From Planctomycetota bacterium (lineage in GTDB: Bacteria; Planctomycetota; B15-G4; SIAN01), in contig JANQQL010000028.1 of assembly GCA_028289345.1 (NCBI GenBank), positions 178,805 through 242,804 on the forward strand: DNA of 64,000 nucleotides, given 5' to 3'. The translations under genes and the position numbers were made by a program. Below are positions 32,516 through 41,000 of the stretch, in pieces (positions within the stretch are counted from its first letter, which is position 1; each line of letters starts with the position of its first letter). The notes under the pieces are model-generated. The model ran no database searches, was not told the DNA's origin, and saw only the letters and a list, made by a program, of their open reading frames with translations.

Positions 32516-33162
32516 CGATGGCAAACCGAGCAGTTGATCAGAGATTCGACGCGGTTCTCTTCGGCGAGAGCCTGGCGAGTCTCCAGATCGAGATCGAAGG
32601 GATGGAAGTCCGGATCGAACACGCGATCCCGCGGACCGATGTACTTCTGCGGATCCCGGTGACAAGACAAACACCAGTCCATTTGCAAACTGGCCTCGCG
32701 CCACATCAGCGGCATCTCGTTGACCGCACCGTGACAGCTGGTGCAGCTCACGCCCTTGCTGATGTGGATCGAGTGGTCGAAGTACGCGAAGTCGGGGAGG
32801 TCATGGACGCGGGTCCACTCGATCGACCGGTCTTCCGCGTAACTCTCGCGCACCGGAGCCAGCATTTCCGAGTCGTTCCAGACCATGGAATGGCAGGTCA
32901 TGCAGACCTTGGTCGAGGGCATTCCCGCAGAAGAAGATTCTTCCACGTACGAATGACAGTATCGGCAATCCATGCCGAGTCCACCGACGTGATGCTTGTG
33001 GCTGAATGGGACCGGCTGATCTCGGGCCACCCCGACCTGGGTCACATAAGGAGAGCGGAGCAAGGAGTCCCAGCCGAAGGCGGCCGCTCCAAGGATGAAC
33101 ACGGCGCCAAAGATCGTGGCGCGCGAAACGGTATTGAGGCTGGGATGGAAGATCTGTGCCAT
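32512..33162 (-). CDS. actA: Alternative complex III subunit ActA (pentahaem cytochrome c)
   Basis: First gene of the respiratory operon, 216 aa. An N-terminal helix (IFGAVFILGAAAFGWDSL) anchors an extracytoplasmic domain with five CxxCH haem sites: CRYCH, CMTCH, CTSCH, CLSCH and CSVCH, the last three residues from the C-terminus. PFSHKHHVGGLGMDCRYCH and GVSCTSCHGAVNEM are typical of ActA. The frame is open to 33231, but MAQIFHPSLNT at 33162 is the family start. The coding end overlaps actB by ATGA. The first gene position makes the 33163-33480 gap the likely promoter region for all twelve genes. Confidence 0.94.
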   Translation of the reverse strand: MAQIFHPSLNTVSRATIFGAVFILGAAAFGWDSLLRSPYVTQVGVARDQPVPFSHKHHVGGLGMDCRYCHSYVEESSSAGMPSTKVCMTCHSMVWNDSEMLAPVRESYAEDRSIEWTRVHDLPDFAYFDHSIHISKGVSCTSCHGAVNEMPLMWREASLQMDWCLSCHRDPQKYIGPRDRVFDPDFHPFDLDLETRQALAEENRVESLINCSVCHR

Positions 33163-33480
33163 AGATTTAGGAAAGGTAGGGCTTCCGAGGGACTCGGAAG
33201 TTGTCGCAACTCCGTGCACGAGATGCAACAACCGTTCCTTAAACGTTCACTAAGGGTTTTCGCGCAGATCGACGCCATTCCGACACACCGAGACAGACGG
33301 AATCGCGGTTTTTTTCATTCACCGTTGCGTGATCTCACGCCCCTTGGGAAGACGTTCCCGCACGGTAAATTTTCTCCACCAGCGGTGGATAACGCATCAC
33401 GAGCCGGTCAAGAAGCCCCGCGGGTCGGAGATCCCGGCCCGACTTTCCTCCTCGAGTCCACCGCCCGCTTCGCCGGAACG
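33163..33480. promoter_or_regulatory. Upstream region of the act-cox operon
   Basis: About 318 bases between actA and the TPR gene that also reads leftwards. It should carry the act-cox promoter. A 6-bp inverted repeat GCGTGA-TC-TCACGC lies at 33327-33340 and a 5-bp one CCACC-AGC-GGTGG at 33376-33388. A run of seven T on the plus strand at 33309-33315 stands out. On the minus strand TTGACC lies just before 33400, but no good -10 box follows at the right distance. No regulator family is assigned. Confidence 0.35.
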
Positions 33481-36294
33481 CTACAGGCCGCTCAAAGCCC
33501 GGCGTGCCGCGGCACGCACGAGAGGATCCCCGTCCGCATCGCGAAGGTTTTCCAAAGTGGTAATGGCCAGCTCACTCGTGGCCGGAAGTGACTCACACAG
33601 CGCGGCTCGAACCGAGGACTCCTCTTCCCAACCCAAGGCTGCCAGCAAGGCTTCCTCCAGGTTCTCGCCCTCCAATCGCGCCGACTCCGCGGCAATCCCA
33701 CGAGTCTCGAGTTCGCCGACGACCATCGCCCCCACCAAGCAACGCATGGTCTCGGCACTCGCGTCTACCCGAAGCAGGGCGTCCAAGGCGGCCTGGCGGA
33801 CCTCGGGATCCCGTGACCAATGAAAGGCAAAGCGAAGCTCCTGAGGATCCGTACCCGCGGGTAGGCGTTGCGCAGCCAAGACACTGAGGTCGGGACGCTC
33901 CTGCTGCCCCACCAATGCACGCAACAACTCGAGGTCTGCCTCACTTCCCTGCTCCGCCAGGGCGTCGAGCAGAGCCGTGCGCACCGAGACAGACATCGCC
34001 GGATCGAAAACCAAATCTTCGACCAGATCCCGAGCCCGAGACTGGGAGGAGGCGACGAGTTCGCCAGCGGCCCGCTTGCGGTCACGCAAATCGAGTCCCT
34101 GCAAGCGTCGAGAGAGGCCCTCCAGGTCCGGAGCGGCAGAGGGTTCCCCCACCATTTCCACAGCTTTTTCAAAGAACGCGGCAACCCCTTCACGGAGGTC
34201 GACGGGCAACCGCTCACCTTCCGGGGAGAACACGTACAACCCTTCGGCAAGGGGAACCCCCGCCGATGGACCGCCCTGATTCTGCAGCCAAGCATTCAGA
34301 TCATTCTGAATGGCAATGTGCTCGGAACTGGTCACCGTCCCATACTTCGGCGTCGGCAGACGGCGGCCATTTTGGAGGCGGTCAATGGAGTTGTAGCGAC
34401 TCTTGTCGGCGACCACGCACACCGCTTGCTCGGCCAGCTCGGCAAACGAGGCTCGACGCACCAGGTCTTCGTAGGCCAAGGACAACAGGGTCAATCCAGA
34501 GACCTGGTACACCATCAACGGCCGGTTTTCTTCCCGAGCACGCTGCAAAGCTCCCGCAAAGCTTCGTTCCCACGCGACCTGAGCGCGCTCGGTTCGGGTC
34601 GGCTCCAACGCGGCCAGAGCTGCAGCGGCGTCCCGTTCGGGAACCGGCTCTGCCTCGCCGTCGATCGACGCGATGTACTCCCGATTGATCTGCCGCCCGA
34701 TCGGATCAATCTCCATGCTCGTGACGAAGTAGCCCCGGGCCCTGGGGAGATCTTCCAACAGGTGGTAGTAGAGGTATCCGAGATTTTGGTAGGCATCCCC
34801 CACCGCTTGTTCGATCGGGTAGCGGTCATCCGCGGAAGCATCGGGACCCAACTCGGCGAGCTGCCGCTCGCCCTCGGTGATGGACTGATTGAGCATCGCC
34901 TCGGCCTTCTCCAAGTCGGTGCGCAAGTGATACACCTGAATCAGAGCCGTGTCGTTGACGATGCGAGCGTCGGTCGGAGCCAACTCCGAGGCCCGGAGAT
35001 AAGAATCCCATGACTCCTGAAAAATGCCGCGGGCCACTTCCTTCGGATCGCCGTCCACTTCCACCATTTCGGCTTCCACTTGGGAGCCGTACTCGCGCAA
35101 GAAGAATGCGAGGTTGTTCCACCAGTAGGCACTGTCCGGTTCGTACTCCAGGACCCGACGAGCGATTTCGACTCCGTTCTTGAAGTCCAAGCCGGTTTCG
35201 AATTCGGCCCCCAAGGATCCCAGACCGTCCAGATAGGTCCGGCGCATGCCATCCGGCAGGTTGCGATGATCCGGCGCGGTCTCGAGGAGCCGCGAGAAAA
35301 CGTCCCGGGCCTTGGGAAATTCTCCCCGGCGCAAGTGGCTCCAGCCAATGCCCGATTGCGCCAAGACCTCGATGCGCTGGGCGCCGTCTGCATAGGACGG
35401 CTCGAGGGACGAGGAACGTTGCAACCAAGAGATGCTCTTCTGGTACTGGTCGATCGCTTCCACGAAGCGGCGCTCGCGGCGCAACACGTCGCCTTGCAGA
35501 AGGTACGCGTAACCGCAATACCAGGCCGTGGTCGGGTCGGTCGGACTCGCCGCTCCCAGCTTTTCGTAGAACTCGACAAGGTGGGAAACGACGCTTTGTC
35601 GGAAGGTCAGGTCGACCAGCTTCTGATGCAGGTCCGCGGACCACGGTGCTTTCTGCAGTCCCGACTCGAGGGCTTTCGCGGATGCTCCGAACAGTCCCAC
35701 TTCTTGCAGCACTTCCGCTTCGATGCGGGCCAAGGCGGGCTCTCCCGGGGCCATGTCCCGGGTCTTTCGTAGCAGAGCGAGAGTGCCACGAACCGCGGCG
35801 GCCAATTCCGCAGGGTCGGTGGGAACGTCGGCCCGAAAAGCGAGAGCTCGCGCCTGAGCCACCCGCTCGAGTTGCCAAGGTTCCGGCTCGCCACCGCTCA
35901 TCATGGTCAGAGACAGATCCCGAAGCCCGTAGGACAGCGCCTCCTCCATCTGGGTCAGCTCGTAGCAAACTCGAAATGCGCCACGAAGAGCGCGAGCGTC
36001 CAGCGGCGCCAGTTTCAAAGCTTCCTCGTAGGCAGCCTTGGCATCGATGAGTGCCAGCTCAGGACTCCCGCCGCTGGCGGCCCACTCTTCGGCCAGCAGG
36101 AAGTACGTGTCCGCCAACCAAACCCAAGCGGCCAGGTCTTGGGGATCGGACCGCGTGCGTTCGTCGAGAATCTCGAGTGCCGAACTCGTGTCGTTCTCGT
36201 TCAGGAGCTGGGAGACCGTGTCCACCCAGTCCGCCGTCGGAGACACCGCGGCGCCAGCCAAAGTGAGCGCCGCAAAGAGGGAAGAAGAAACCAT
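33481..36294 (-). CDS. Secreted TPR / thioredoxin-fold / HEAT-repeat protein
   Basis: Large protein of 937 aa of unknown role. ATG 36294 has AGGAG nine bases upstream and starts a signal peptide (MVSSSLFAALTLAGAAV); the frame is open nine codons further to a GTG. Residues 20-520 are helical TPR-like repeats. About 565-700 looks like a thioredoxin-like fold (WERSFAGALQRAREENRPLMVYQ in parts: REENRPLMVYQ) without a CxxC, so it is not redox-active. The final 200 residues are HEAT-like repeats with regular LLDALAEQGSEADLELLRAL units. Planctomycetes often have such multi-repeat scaffolds in the periplasm. It lies just upstream of actA on the same strand, but the 318-base gap argues for separate transcription. 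Confidence 0.8.
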   Translation of the reverse strand: MVSSSLFAALTLAGAAVSPTADWVDTVSQLLNENDTSSALEILDERTRSDPQDLAAWVWLADTYFLLAEEWAASGGSPELALIDAKAAYEEALKLAPLDARALRGAFRVCYELTQMEEALSYGLRDLSLTMMSGGEPEPWQLERVAQARALAFRADVPTDPAELAAAVRGTLALLRKTRDMAPGEPALARIEAEVLQEVGLFGASAKALESGLQKAPWSADLHQKLVDLTFRQSVVSHLVEFYEKLGAASPTDPTTAWYCGYAYLLQGDVLRRERRFVEAIDQYQKSISWLQRSSSLEPSYADGAQRIEVLAQSGIGWSHLRRGEFPKARDVFSRLLETAPDHRNLPDGMRRTYLDGLGSLGAEFETGLDFKNGVEIARRVLEYEPDSAYWWNNLAFFLREYGSQVEAEMVEVDGDPKEVARGIFQESWDSYLRASELAPTDARIVNDTALIQVYHLRTDLEKAEAMLNQSITEGERQLAELGPDASADDRYPIEQAVGDAYQNLGYLYYHLLEDLPRARGYFVTSMEIDPIGRQINREYIASIDGEAEPVPERDAAAALAALEPTRTERAQVAWERSFAGALQRAREENRPLMVYQVSGLTLLSLAYEDLVRRASFAELAEQAVCVVADKSRYNSIDRLQNGRRLPTPKYGTVTSSEHIAIQNDLNAWLQNQGGPSAGVPLAEGLYVFSPEGERLPVDLREGVAAFFEKAVEMVGEPSAAPDLEGLSRRLQGLDLRDRKRAAGELVASSQSRARDLVEDLVFDPAMSVSVRTALLDALAEQGSEADLELLRALVGQQERPDLSVLAAQRLPAGTDPQELRFAFHWSRDPEVRQAALDALLRVDASAETMRCLVGAMVVGELETRGIAAESARLEGENLEEALLAALGWEEESSVRAALCESLPATSELAITTLENLRDADGDPLVRAAARRALSGL

Positions 36295-36471
36295 CGCAGT
36301 TCTCCTGAGGAGTTCGTTCACCAGGCGGGCCGCCGCGAAAACGGCCTCCGTTCAACCTTTGGCGACCCGACGAGCGGCGTGAATCTACCCGAGCGAGGCG
36401 CGGAAGCGGGCCCCGGATGGCCGATCGAGGAAGTTTTCGTTCGGGACTGGCGACCGCGCGCAGCCCGCGCC

Positions 36472-37362
36472 CTATCCGCCCTCCGACTCGGAAGTCTCCA
36501 GCTCCACCGGTGCTTTGAGTCGCGCGGTGATCTCCTGCAATCGAATCACCTGCTGAACGATCAGCGGCAAACCCATCAGCCCGCCAACGTATTGGAGAAC
36601 GTACATCAACGCCGAGAACACGAATCCGTACTCGGACTGGTCGCCATCCACGACTGCGATCGGCGTGTAAACCAACAACGCCACGACCCCCAGGAAGACG
36701 ACGAAGAAGTTGAACGTTTCCAGGTCGGAGAGGCGAATGCTCCACCTCATGAGGGAGTGGAAGTGTTGCCCGACCTGGCGTTTGTCGCGGGAAGACAGAG
36801 CCTCGACTTGACGTTCGAATTCGTCGTTGTAGCCCGCGTTTAGCCGAAAGTTCCAGCGCCCCGTCAAGCTGTACTGAATCCCCGCGATCACCAACAACCC
36901 CAGACAGGCTAGAAACACCTCGAGGCGAATCGTCGCGACGATGACCAGAATCCCGACCAGATTGATCAAACTGGTGACCAAGGCCGGAACGGAGTGCTCG
37001 AAAAACTGAACGAACTCTGCCAACAAGTTCGTTCGGGCAGTCACCACCGAGAGGTCCGAGTCCCGCGCGAACTCCCGTTGCACCAACGAGACCGCCGTTG
37101 CCTCGTAGATCCCGGCATACACCCGAGTGTCGTAAAAGCGCCGCAGGCTCCCGACGACCAGCGTCGCCAGAGTCACCCCCCCCAGCTGAACCACTCCGCG
37201 GTGACTTCCTTCGAGCAAACCGTTGATCGCAATCCCGATGAACAAAGGGAACAAGAGATCGAGCACCGACTCGACCACGACCAAGCCAATGGTCCACCCA
37301 ATCCTGCCCCGAAACCGAGACAACAGTCCAGAAAGGGACACTGAAGATTCCGACACTCTCAT
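36472..37362 (-). CDS. Stand-alone ABC transporter six-helix transmembrane protein without ATPase
   Basis: Membrane protein of about 296 aa that resembles only the transmembrane half of a type-IV ABC exporter. It has six helices, the first FRGRIGWTIGLVVVESVLDL (end part), then LFPLFIGIAINGLLEG, TLATLVVGSLRRFYDTRVYA, and later VTSLINLVGILVIVATI. After the last helix comes a short tail ending ETSESEGG; no Walker A, signature or Walker B exists here or in either neighbour. This matches the ABC_membrane_3-type families that lack a fused ATPase. Start choice is uncertain: ATG 37362 abuts GGAG, GTG 37356 has better spacing, and TTG 37392 is also open. It is divergent from the cutinase-like gene. 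Confidence 0.75.
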   Translation of the reverse strand: MRVSESSVSLSGLLSRFRGRIGWTIGLVVVESVLDLLFPLFIGIAINGLLEGSHRGVVQLGGVTLATLVVGSLRRFYDTRVYAGIYEATAVSLVQREFARDSDLSVVTARTNLLAEFVQFFEHSVPALVTSLINLVGILVIVATIRLEVFLACLGLLVIAGIQYSLTGRWNFRLNAGYNDEFERQVEALSSRDKRQVGQHFHSLMRWSIRLSDLETFNFFVVFLGVVALLVYTPIAVVDGDQSEYGFVFSALMYVLQYVGGLMGLPLIVQQVIRLQEITARLKAPVELETSESEGG

Positions 37363-37440
37363 CTCCGAGAATCTACCGAAGAGACTTGACAAGCCTCACG
37401 GGTCACCACGAGACTTTCCGCACAACCCCGGAGGACCGTC

Positions 37441-38253
37441 ATGCACCACCGCGCCCTGTTCACCGTCCTTTCCCTTGTGCTTTTGTCTACCACCACAAAC
37501 GGCCAGCAGGCTCTCGTGTTGGACCGTGCGGACGCGCGGTACTCCGAGGTGGGTCCGTACCCGGTTGCCGTCGACCTCAGCGTCGGCCCTGGTGAATCGT
37601 TCACGCTGTTTCGCCCCATTCCCGAGGCGGACAGCCAGCCTTTCCCGGTGATCACCTGGGGCAACGGGACCTTTGCCATCCCCCAGTTCTATCAGGGCTT
37701 CCTCGAACACTTGGCGTCATGGGGTTTCGTGGTGATCGCCTCGAACAGCCCGTTCACCGGATCCGGACAGCAAATGATCGAAGGAGTGGATTGGGTGTTG
37801 GCGCAACAGGGGGATCCCACCAGTGTCCTTTATCAACGCGTTGACACCCAAGCCATCGGTGCCACCGGGCACTCCCAGGGAGGGGGAGGCGCCATCAACG
37901 CAGGGACCGATCCCCGCGTCCGATGCACGGCTCCCATCGAGAACATCCCGGGCGACGTGCAACAACTCCAGGGACCCACTCTGATTCTGGCGGGGCTCCA
38001 AGACAACGTCGTGCCGGCGGCTTGGATCGCCCGCTCGACGGCGATTCCATCGGTCGTGCCCACCGTGTTCGCCGTGCACCGCGAGGCCAATCACCTCACT
38101 CCACTGGGTGATGGAGGGGTGTTCCGGGGGGTGGTGACGGCGTGGTTCCGAGCTCTTCTTCGCGGGGATTCGGAAGCACAGCAGGTCTTCGCGGCGAACT
38201 GCGAACTGTGCCAGGACCCCGAGTGGCTGGTTTTTCGAAAGAGCGCTCCCTAG
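37441..38253 (+). CDS. Secreted cutinase/PETase-like alpha/beta hydrolase
   Basis: Predicted extracellular ester hydrolase, 270 aa. The signal peptide is MHHRALFTVLSLVLLSTTTNG. The nucleophile elbow is GHSQGGGGAINA near residue 143, matching the GxSxGGGG pattern of the cutinase / polyester hydrolase branch. The oxyanion-side segment is FPVITWGNGT. The acid is probably in LAGLQDNVVPA and the histidine in REANHLTPLG. Two cysteines near the C-terminus (NCELC) could form a local bond. Substrates in this branch are lipids, cutin or synthetic polyesters, and dienelactone hydrolase-like or PAF-acetylhydrolase-like activity cannot be excluded. GGAGG lies seven bases before the ATG. The sulfatase-fold gene follows after 59 bases. 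Confidence 0.75.
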   Translation: MHHRALFTVLSLVLLSTTTNGQQALVLDRADARYSEVGPYPVAVDLSVGPGESFTLFRPIPEADSQPFPVITWGNGTFAIPQFYQGFLEHLASWGFVVIASNSPFTGSGQQMIEGVDWVLAQQGDPTSVLYQRVDTQAIGATGHSQGGGGAINAGTDPRVRCTAPIENIPGDVQQLQGPTLILAGLQDNVVPAAWIARSTAIPSVVPTVFAVHREANHLTPLGDGGVFRGVVTAWFRALLRGDSEAQQVFAANCELCQDPEWLVFRKSAP

Positions 38254-38312
38254 CAGGCCGTGGAAGAAGTCTCGCGACCGAGCGGACCCATACGGGGAGC
38301 CTGTACCCGCTG

Positions 38313-39746
38313 ATGAACATCGCTGTCCTTTGCTCGTGGGCCCTTCTGGCAAGCCCGCTCTCTGGAGCGGAGGCCTCCTCGCTGCGTCCCAACCTGTTGC
38401 TGATCTCGATCGACACTTTGCGCGCCGATCGGCTGGGTTGCTACGGTCACGACCGGAACACCAGTCCCTGGATCGACGACCTCGCCACTCAGGGAACTCT
38501 TTTCGAGCAAGCGTTCAGCCAATCGTGCAAGACCGCGATCTCGCACATGTCCTTGATGACCGGCCTGTATCCCGAAGCCCACGGCGTGACCCAGCTGGAT
38601 CACCCGCACCCGGCGCCACTTCCCGAGGCCATCCCGACTCTGGCATCCCTGCTCGCGGAGCAGGGTTACCGGACCGCCGCGGTGACCGGCGGAGGACACA
38701 TGAACACTCTTCCCGGTTTCGACCGTGGAATGAGCCGCTTCGTGACTCGACGCCGACTCCAGGGCGCTCTGCAGTCCGCCTCCGAGATCTTCGAAGACTG
38801 GAAGCGGGACGAGTCCCCGTGGTTCTTCTTCTTGCACACCTACGAAGTCCACGACCCGTACTTCCCTCCTGAAAAGTACGCCGATCGCTTCGCCGACTCC
38901 CACTACGGCGGGTCCATCGTGTCGGACCCTTCCCAGCTGCAGTCCACTCAAGACTGGAAATCCCTCCATCGCGCGTTCTGGGAACGAGTTGACCCGCAGT
39001 CAGAGGCCGATCGACAACACCTGCTCGATCTCTACGACGCAGCGATCGTTTGGACCAATGACTGTTTGGGCCAGTGGTTCGGGGACCTCGCGCAAGACGG
39101 TCGCCTGGACGACACGTTGGTGGTCCTGGTTTCGGACCATGGCGAGGAGTTCTTGGAGCATGGCCAGTTCCTGCACGCTCAACTCCATCGAGAGCACCTG
39201 CACGTTCCCCTGATTGTTCGCTTCCCAAAGGCGCACCCGCTTCATTCCCCGGGCCGTCGAATCAACACTCCGGTGGAGTTGATCGACGTGATGCCCTCGC
39301 TGTTGGAATGGCTCGAGGTGTCGACTCCCCCCTCCCTTCAGGGGCAGTCGATGACTCGTCTTCTTTCCGCCGAACTCTCCACGCCGTTCGGGGAAGAGCT
39401 GCGACCGCATTCCACTCCCGGGGATTCCCCAGTTCTCATGGGGAGCTGGCGACGAGAAGGACTGGACACCCTTTGCATTGGCCCCTGGAAGCTCATGCGA
39501 TCACTGCAGGAAGATCCGGCGACTCGCCGGCTGTACGACTTGAGCAACGATCCCGAAGAGCAAACCGACGTCGCCGCGGACCGCCAAGACATCGTTCAGC
39601 GAATGGAAGCGATGCTCAACCAGCTGCTGCTTCAGTCGAAGGCTCACCGGACTCGGGCAACCAAATCGCCACTCCCAACACTCGAACTCGACGAAGAAAC
39701 GCGCGAACGCCTTCGGGCGCTCGGTTACCTGGAAGATGGCCCGTGA
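38313..39746 (+). CDS. Sulfatase-fold hydrolase with Thr in place of the formylglycine Cys
   Basis: Secreted member of the alkaline phosphatase/sulfatase superfamily, 477 aa, signal MNIAVLCSWALLASPLSGAEA. Metal ligands are visible in LISIDTLRADRLGCYG (Asp pair) and LVVLVSDHGEEFLEHGQF (Asp-His). In classical sulfatases the nucleophile motif is C/S-x-P-S-R before xxxLTG. Here the corresponding sequence is TAISHMSLMTG, so Thr replaces Cys/Ser and His replaces Arg. Thr-type enzymes of this kind (TxPSH-like) are frequent in Planctomycetes and do not need formylglycine modification. The target may be a sulfate, phosphate or phosphonate ester. The ATG is the only one before the signal peptide; GGGAG lies twelve bases upstream. 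It is convergent with an FGE-domain gene. Confidence 0.85.
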   Translation: MNIAVLCSWALLASPLSGAEASSLRPNLLLISIDTLRADRLGCYGHDRNTSPWIDDLATQGTLFEQAFSQSCKTAISHMSLMTGLYPEAHGVTQLDHPHPAPLPEAIPTLASLLAEQGYRTAAVTGGGHMNTLPGFDRGMSRFVTRRRLQGALQSASEIFEDWKRDESPWFFFLHTYEVHDPYFPPEKYADRFADSHYGGSIVSDPSQLQSTQDWKSLHRAFWERVDPQSEADRQHLLDLYDAAIVWTNDCLGQWFGDLAQDGRLDDTLVVLVSDHGEEFLEHGQFLHAQLHREHLHVPLIVRFPKAHPLHSPGRRINTPVELIDVMPSLLEWLEVSTPPSLQGQSMTRLLSAELSTPFGEELRPHSTPGDSPVLMGSWRREGLDTLCIGPWKLMRSLQEDPATRRLYDLSNDPEEQTDVAADRQDIVQRMEAMLNQLLLQSKAHRTRATKSPLPTLELDEETRERLRALGYLEDGP

Positions 39747-40074
39747 CCTCTCGCGGTTCGTAAGGACAACGCAAGAGTCGGTCGGGAGGAACCTCACCGC
39801 GCAGAACTTGCAGCGAAAGATTCGCGTGGGTGACGATCTTCTCGAATCAGGAACAACCGCTCGGTGAAGAGCGACTCGCGGCGCCGGTCTGGTGCAGTTC
39901 AACGAGAACTGTTTTGGGGTCCCGGTGGTGAGTTCAGGACGCCGCGAGTCTTTGGGGTTTCTTCAGAAGGCTGCCGTGACCGAACGAGACATCTCTTCTC
40001 GAAAGGTCGGACAAATCGTGGACCGCGCATGCGGCACTTGCATCACCCCGCCAGTGCCGACTCACGGGCCGGAG
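39747..40074. other. Intergenic region between convergent genes
   Basis: About 330 bases between the sulfatase-fold stop and the FGE-domain stop. Plus-strand open frames here run into the antisense of the FGE gene and show no family features. No terminator hairpin with a T-run was found. It appears non-coding. Confidence 0.5.
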
Positions 40075-40881
40075 TCAGGAATTTTCCGTTCCGGACACCA
40101 GTCGAAAACCAACCATGGAGGAACGGACGAAGGGTCGATCGGCAGAACGATGGGTCCCGCGCGTCACCTCGGCCGGGTCCGCGTAGCAACCTCCCCGGAG
40201 GACTTTCCAGAGACGTTCCATCGTCTTGCGCTGGCCGGAACAGGGCGCGACCGGATTCGTGTAGCGTCCGTAGGAGTCTCGACACCATTCCAAGACGTCA
40301 CCGGCCAGACCACAAACCCCGGACGGCGTCGAGTCTCCGGGGAACTCGCCCCGCAATGCCGGACGCTGTCGGCCACTGCTGGCAAAGTTGAGGCGGTCAG
40401 GCTCCGGCGGCTCCGCGCCCCAGGGATAGCGTCGTCCGGAAGCGCCGCGCGCGACTCGCTCCCATTGCGCTTCGGTCGGGAGATCCGCCCCGTACCACTG
40501 GGAGAACGCCTTGGCTTCGTACCAGCTCACGCCCACCACGGGAGCGTTGGGAGAGGCCAGCTGGGGAAACCAATCCTCCGGCTGCCGCCATTCGCCAAAC
40601 CCGCCGGCGTTCCAGTATTCCCGTTTCTCGTATCCACCCACCGTGACGAACACCTCGTACTCGCGCACGGACACCGGGTACCGGGTGATGGAAAACGCGT
40701 CGAGTTCCACGACATGGACCGGAGATTCCCGGCGTTTCGCCTGATGGTCGAATCCCGGCGCGTCCGGGCAGCTGCTCTGCGCTCCCATCGAGAAGCGAGA
40801 GCAAGAGACCTCAATCCATTCGTTGCGAGTGATCTCTTGGACACGTTTCGTCTGCGTGGTCACCACGATCCTGGCTTTCAT
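40075..40881 (-). CDS. Formylglycine-generating-enzyme (SUMF1/FGE) domain protein
   Basis: Protein of 268 aa made almost wholly of one FGE-sulfatase domain. Landmarks in order: SRFSMGAQ, SPVHVVELDAFSITRYPVSV, NAPVVGVSWYEAKAFSQWYG, LPTEAQWERVARGASGRRYP (WGAE follows), GLAGDVLEWCRDSYG, KVLRGGC, and end MVGFRLVSG. The usual RGGSW is changed to RGGCY. The two catalytic cysteines of true FGE are not evident at their usual place, so it may be an FGE-fold protein with another job, as most planctomycetal members are. ATG 40881 follows GGAG at about ten bases. Upstream on the same strand are a kinase N-terminal fragment and a full kinase; FGE domains are often fused to such kinases, so descent from a fusion is plausible. 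No signal peptide is seen. Confidence 0.85.
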   Translation of the reverse strand: MKARIVVTTQTKRVQEITRNEWIEVSCSRFSMGAQSSCPDAPGFDHQAKRRESPVHVVELDAFSITRYPVSVREYEVFVTVGGYEKREYWNAGGFGEWRQPEDWFPQLASPNAPVVGVSWYEAKAFSQWYGADLPTEAQWERVARGASGRRYPWGAEPPEPDRLNFASSGRQRPALRGEFPGDSTPSGVCGLAGDVLEWCRDSYGRYTNPVAPCSGQRKTMERLWKVLRGGCYADPAEVTRGTHRSADRPFVRSSMVGFRLVSGTENS

Positions 40882-41000
40882 GGCTGAGGGACTCCGCGCC
40901 GTGGCGGATTCCCGTGCTCTGGAAACACCGCTCGAAAAGGAAGCGGCTGAGTGCAGGGGGGAAAGAGGCAAGTTCTTGGGGGGACCCCCTTCGCATCAGA

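Noticed and set aside
37386..37391. TTGACA before the cutinase-like gene as a promoter -35 box
   Set aside because: No acceptable -10 hexamer occurs 16-18 bases downstream.
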